64,000 nt of DNA from Symbiodinium microadriaticum (Eukaryota > Sar > Dinophyceae > Suessiales > Symbiodiniaceae), in contig LSRX01000507.1 in NCBI GenBank assembly GCA_001939145.1, positions 29,485-93,484 of the forward strand, written 5' to 3'. Below the pieces are notes generated by a model, which ran no database searches, was not told the DNA's origin, and was given only the letters and a program-made list of their open reading frames with translations. The translations under genes were made by a program, and so were the position numbers. This document shows positions 61,636 to 64,000 of this stretch, piece by piece. Position 1 is the stretch's first letter, and every line of letters begins with the position of its first letter.

Positions 61636-61878
61636 ATCCCCAAGCGGTGATAGTGCACCACGACAACCACGACCACGACCACCGCCACGACCACAAAGAT
61701 GGTCCACAACCTCAAGAATCGCTCCCATCTGTCGCAGCAGAAGCAGTCGTAGCGGCAGGAGGTCTGGTGGCCGTCCAGCTGCTTCAGGACAACCTGGCAA
61801 AATCGTTCCGTCCGTGTACTGGCGGGATTCTGCACTCTACGGACACCCTTCCTTACCGCACTGCTTCCCCCGTGTCTG
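61636..61878 (+). CDS. Exon with His/Asp-rich stretch
   Basis: Acceptor AGCGTGCAG, two bases, then 80 codons to the strong donor CTG/GTAAGT. It begins PQAVIVHHDNHDHDHRHDHK, an alternating His/Asp run of the kind found in metal-binding loops of ZIP and CDF metal transporters and other metal-binding proteins. Next comes VAAEAVVAAGGLVAVQLLQD, a small-residue hydrophobic helix that could be a membrane segment. The alternating codons (CAC GAC) also make the DNA repetitive, so the His/Asp run may simply reflect a repeat. Family not assignable. Confidence 0.45.
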
Positions 61879-61899
61879 GTAAGTTTGGAGAGCGTCCAA

Positions 61900-63590
61900 C
61901 AGGCTTGCCCATGTAAACCTGGCTTTTTCTTACCCTCCCCTCCCCCACCCCCCTTCCCCTCCCGCGAAAACGTGGCTTTTCGGTATGCTCTCCTGTTGCA
62001 CCCTGCACCACCATTGCACTCTCTGAGGTTTCCTGGAACTGACTTTCCTTATGAAAAAGCCTGAAGCAAAGCCAACGGTCTCTTTTTCTCACACACCTTC
62101 AGCCTCAGCACAGCATATTCCGATCAGTCTTGATGTTCAAAGCTCACCACGTTGTAGATGAACATACATCATGATATGCGGCACACAGGGGTCCAGGATT
62201 GCTCTACCCTTCTTTCCTGATTGATCTTACAGGTCGTCTCGATTGATATCTGCATCTTACGGCAGATCCGACTTCAAAACATCTTGTGATTCGAACTCGG
62301 ACGCTGACCAACCACAGCAGCGGTTCACCAGCAGCCGAACATGTAGAAACAGTCAAGGTTGGTATTGTCCGCAAGGCTGATAACTTCTTCCCACTGCCCA
62401 TGCACGAGTCAGCCACTTGGACGAATCGTTCTTTCTTCCTTTCTTCACGATTCCGCAATACTCCCGATGATCTGGCTTGTCTTTGCTAACAATCCACACA
62501 TGGCAGTTGGGGCCGTCGTTGAAACATGGACATAAACCCATGGTGATTCAACGTCTTCTTTCAATAAGGGTTACCACAGGGATCATAATAATCCCAATGT
62601 TCAAGCTCCTTACAAACGAGGGTTGACTCTTCCGAGGTCTACGTTGCACCTGGAATCCAGAGCCTGGCCAACGTCCTGGGAAATCCGCACCCGGAACATC
62701 GGAACGGGTGCGAGGACAAAGCATTGGGTCCGGGGGTTAGGGTTGTTGGTAGAGGCCTGACTAATAGGGCTTCGGGAGATATTCGAATATGTACTTCATG
62801 AAGAAACACCCAAAAATACTGTTGGCAGTTATTTGGGGACCTCTACTGGAATCTGTTGTTAGGGTCCTTCTTTTGCCGCAAGTAGAATGCCTCCCTCAGG
62901 CCGGGTGGACGATGAAGGATTTTAATCGGGATTTGGAGCTGGGGCTTTGTGAAGGGATTGGCCTTAGGGTTCAGGGTTTAGGGGTTGCGGGATAAGACGC
63001 TGTTCCCACTTCTTCCCCGAAAACCGATGTTGCCTCAGTTATGAGGCGGCATTGCCTGCAGGTTCACGGTACTTCCAATCAGCTATACTTGTACTTAGGT
63101 CCTAGGTAAGTCTAGGGTTAGAAGTTCAGATATGCTCAACTTATACGTACCACGAACCTTGACGTGGAGATTGGGAACCACAGCTGCAAAGAAGGATGCC
63201 TGGAAGTGGCACAGAACCTTGCTCGGACAAGTCCGGATCTGCATGCGATCGGATCACCGCTAGTGTACAATCTGCATTCTGCTTTCGCAGCGCAGTGCGG
63301 CGGAGGCAAAGAGAGGTTCGTGCAATTCTGCAGCCTCTCCCCCTCTTCAAAACCAAAAACCCAAAATGAATCCTCCAACTATCCTCGTGTCTAAGAAGTC
63401 CTGAAAAACTCCGCATATAACATAAGCTCCGAACACCTGAAGCCACCTCAAGCCACACCACAAGTAGCTCAGCCACGTTAGCTTTGGAACATCATCAGAG
63501 TTTGTTTAACAAAGTGATGAAAAGCAATCTAATACGACCCCTAATTAAACGGATCTTCATTGTAAGGTCCCATTGGCAGAAAGAGACACT
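61900..63590. other. Spacer or intron with overlapping open frames
   Basis: A C-rich pyrimidine run is at 61929-61964. At 62290-62540 frames on both strands look plausible (plus VKVGIVRKADNFFPLPMHES; minus HVWIVSKDKPDHREYCGIVK). At 63164-63394 a plus frame reads CLEVAQNLARTSPDLHAIGS. I could not choose strands or join these in phase. G-type telomere-like text is at 62930-62995. Confidence 0.4.
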
Positions 63591-63592
63591 CG

Positions 63593-63685
63593 CTAGCTCA
63601 GCTGCAGCAGCTCCATGAAGGTGTCAAAGGACAGTTCCCCCGAGCCACCGGCTTCCACCTTCGCCAAGAGGTCATCCACCTGATC
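63593..63685 (-). CDS. Terminal exon with degenerate EF-hand
   Basis: Acceptor CCTGTGCAG, then DQVDDLLAKVEAGGSGELSF and DTFMELLQLS before TAG (31 codons with stop). The GGSGELSFDTF part aligns with an EF-hand loop (D-x-D-G-S-G-x-L-x-F-x-E). Loop positions 1, 3 and 12 are Glu, Gly and Thr instead of Asp, Asp and Glu, so calcium binding by this hand is doubtful. EF-hand proteins commonly end with such a hand. The intron just upstream contains CCCTGAACCCTG, linking the telomere-like repeats directly to introns. Upstream exons lie at 63.7 kb and beyond and were not resolved. Confidence 0.65.
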   Translation of the reverse strand, partial: DQVDDLLAKVEAGGSGELSFDTFMELLQLS

Positions 63686-63941
63686 CTGCACAGGGTTCAG
63701 GGCAACGCATCCCAAAGTCTAGGACTTAAGACCTTGATCCGAGAATCTCGGGCTTACGACCTTGATGAGTCCTACATAAAACTTAAAGTGATGCTCAACG
63801 ATTGGCATTCTCAGAGTTGTACAGAGGGGTCCAGCTTGCGCACGTAAACGTTTAGGAATAGGATGGCTATTGGACTTCGTGAGACTCAATGCTTCGATTC
63901 CGGGTGCAAGCATAAACATTTACGGCGGAAGCGACTGCTGC

Positions 63942-64000
63942 TCACCATCATCATCATCATCATCTTCTTCTTGTTCATAATCACAATCACCACCGTTATC
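63942..64000 (+). repeat. ATC/TTC trinucleotide tract at window end
   Basis: ATC units at 63945-63967 followed by TTC and ATCACA steps. Cut by the window edge. Confidence 0.85.

Overview
This window looks like nuclear DNA of an intron-rich, unicellular, probably photosynthetic eukaryote. My best guess is a dinoflagellate, with a chromerid or another alga as the alternative. The reasons: GC is near 50%; no bacterial gene layout is present; the only long uninterrupted frames lie in simple repeats; degenerate copies of the plant/alveolate telomere unit TTTAGGG occur all through non-coding DNA on both strands; and convincing coding text appears only as short pieces, about 40-200 bp, bounded by AG acceptors and GT (possibly also GA or GC) donors. 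No rRNA, tRNA or CRISPR array was recognised. The species is an inference.

Layout. About 2.36-5.70 kb: an 11-exon plus-strand candidate gene whose splice phases all agree, with a possible terminal exon at 6.27-6.44 kb. 7.08-7.57 kb: two more phase-matched plus-strand exons. 9.34-9.54 kb: an acidic terminal exon. 12.03-10.26 kb: a four-exon minus-strand candidate with a segment like the PAP/25A-associated domain of terminal uridylyltransferases. 13-31 kb is mostly spacer or intron with degenerate telomere-like blocks and a few orphan open frames. 31.72-32.11 kb is a 396-bp transposon-like element with inverted termini and a perfect 8-bp target duplication. 33-37.8 kb is dominated by microsatellites, including a purine-rich tract of about 740 bp. 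46.5-42.2 kb: a minus-strand gene whose small exons encode charged coiled-coil text. 49.76-52.37 kb: a possible divergent pair, with a minus exon and, 100 bp away, a plus-strand gene starting with ATG at 49920. 53.8-54.6 kb: more minus-strand exons. 61.64-61.88 kb: a plus exon with a His/Asp-rich stretch. 63.6 kb: a minus-strand terminal exon ending in a degenerate EF-hand.

Limits. At 50% GC, stop-free stretches of 60-100 codons are common on both strands and can look protein-like. I therefore trust only pieces with good splice signals and either matching phases or strongly biased composition. All gene models are hand-read; none has transcript or homology support here. An assembly gap of 111 N lies at 45948-46058 and a single N at 31972.
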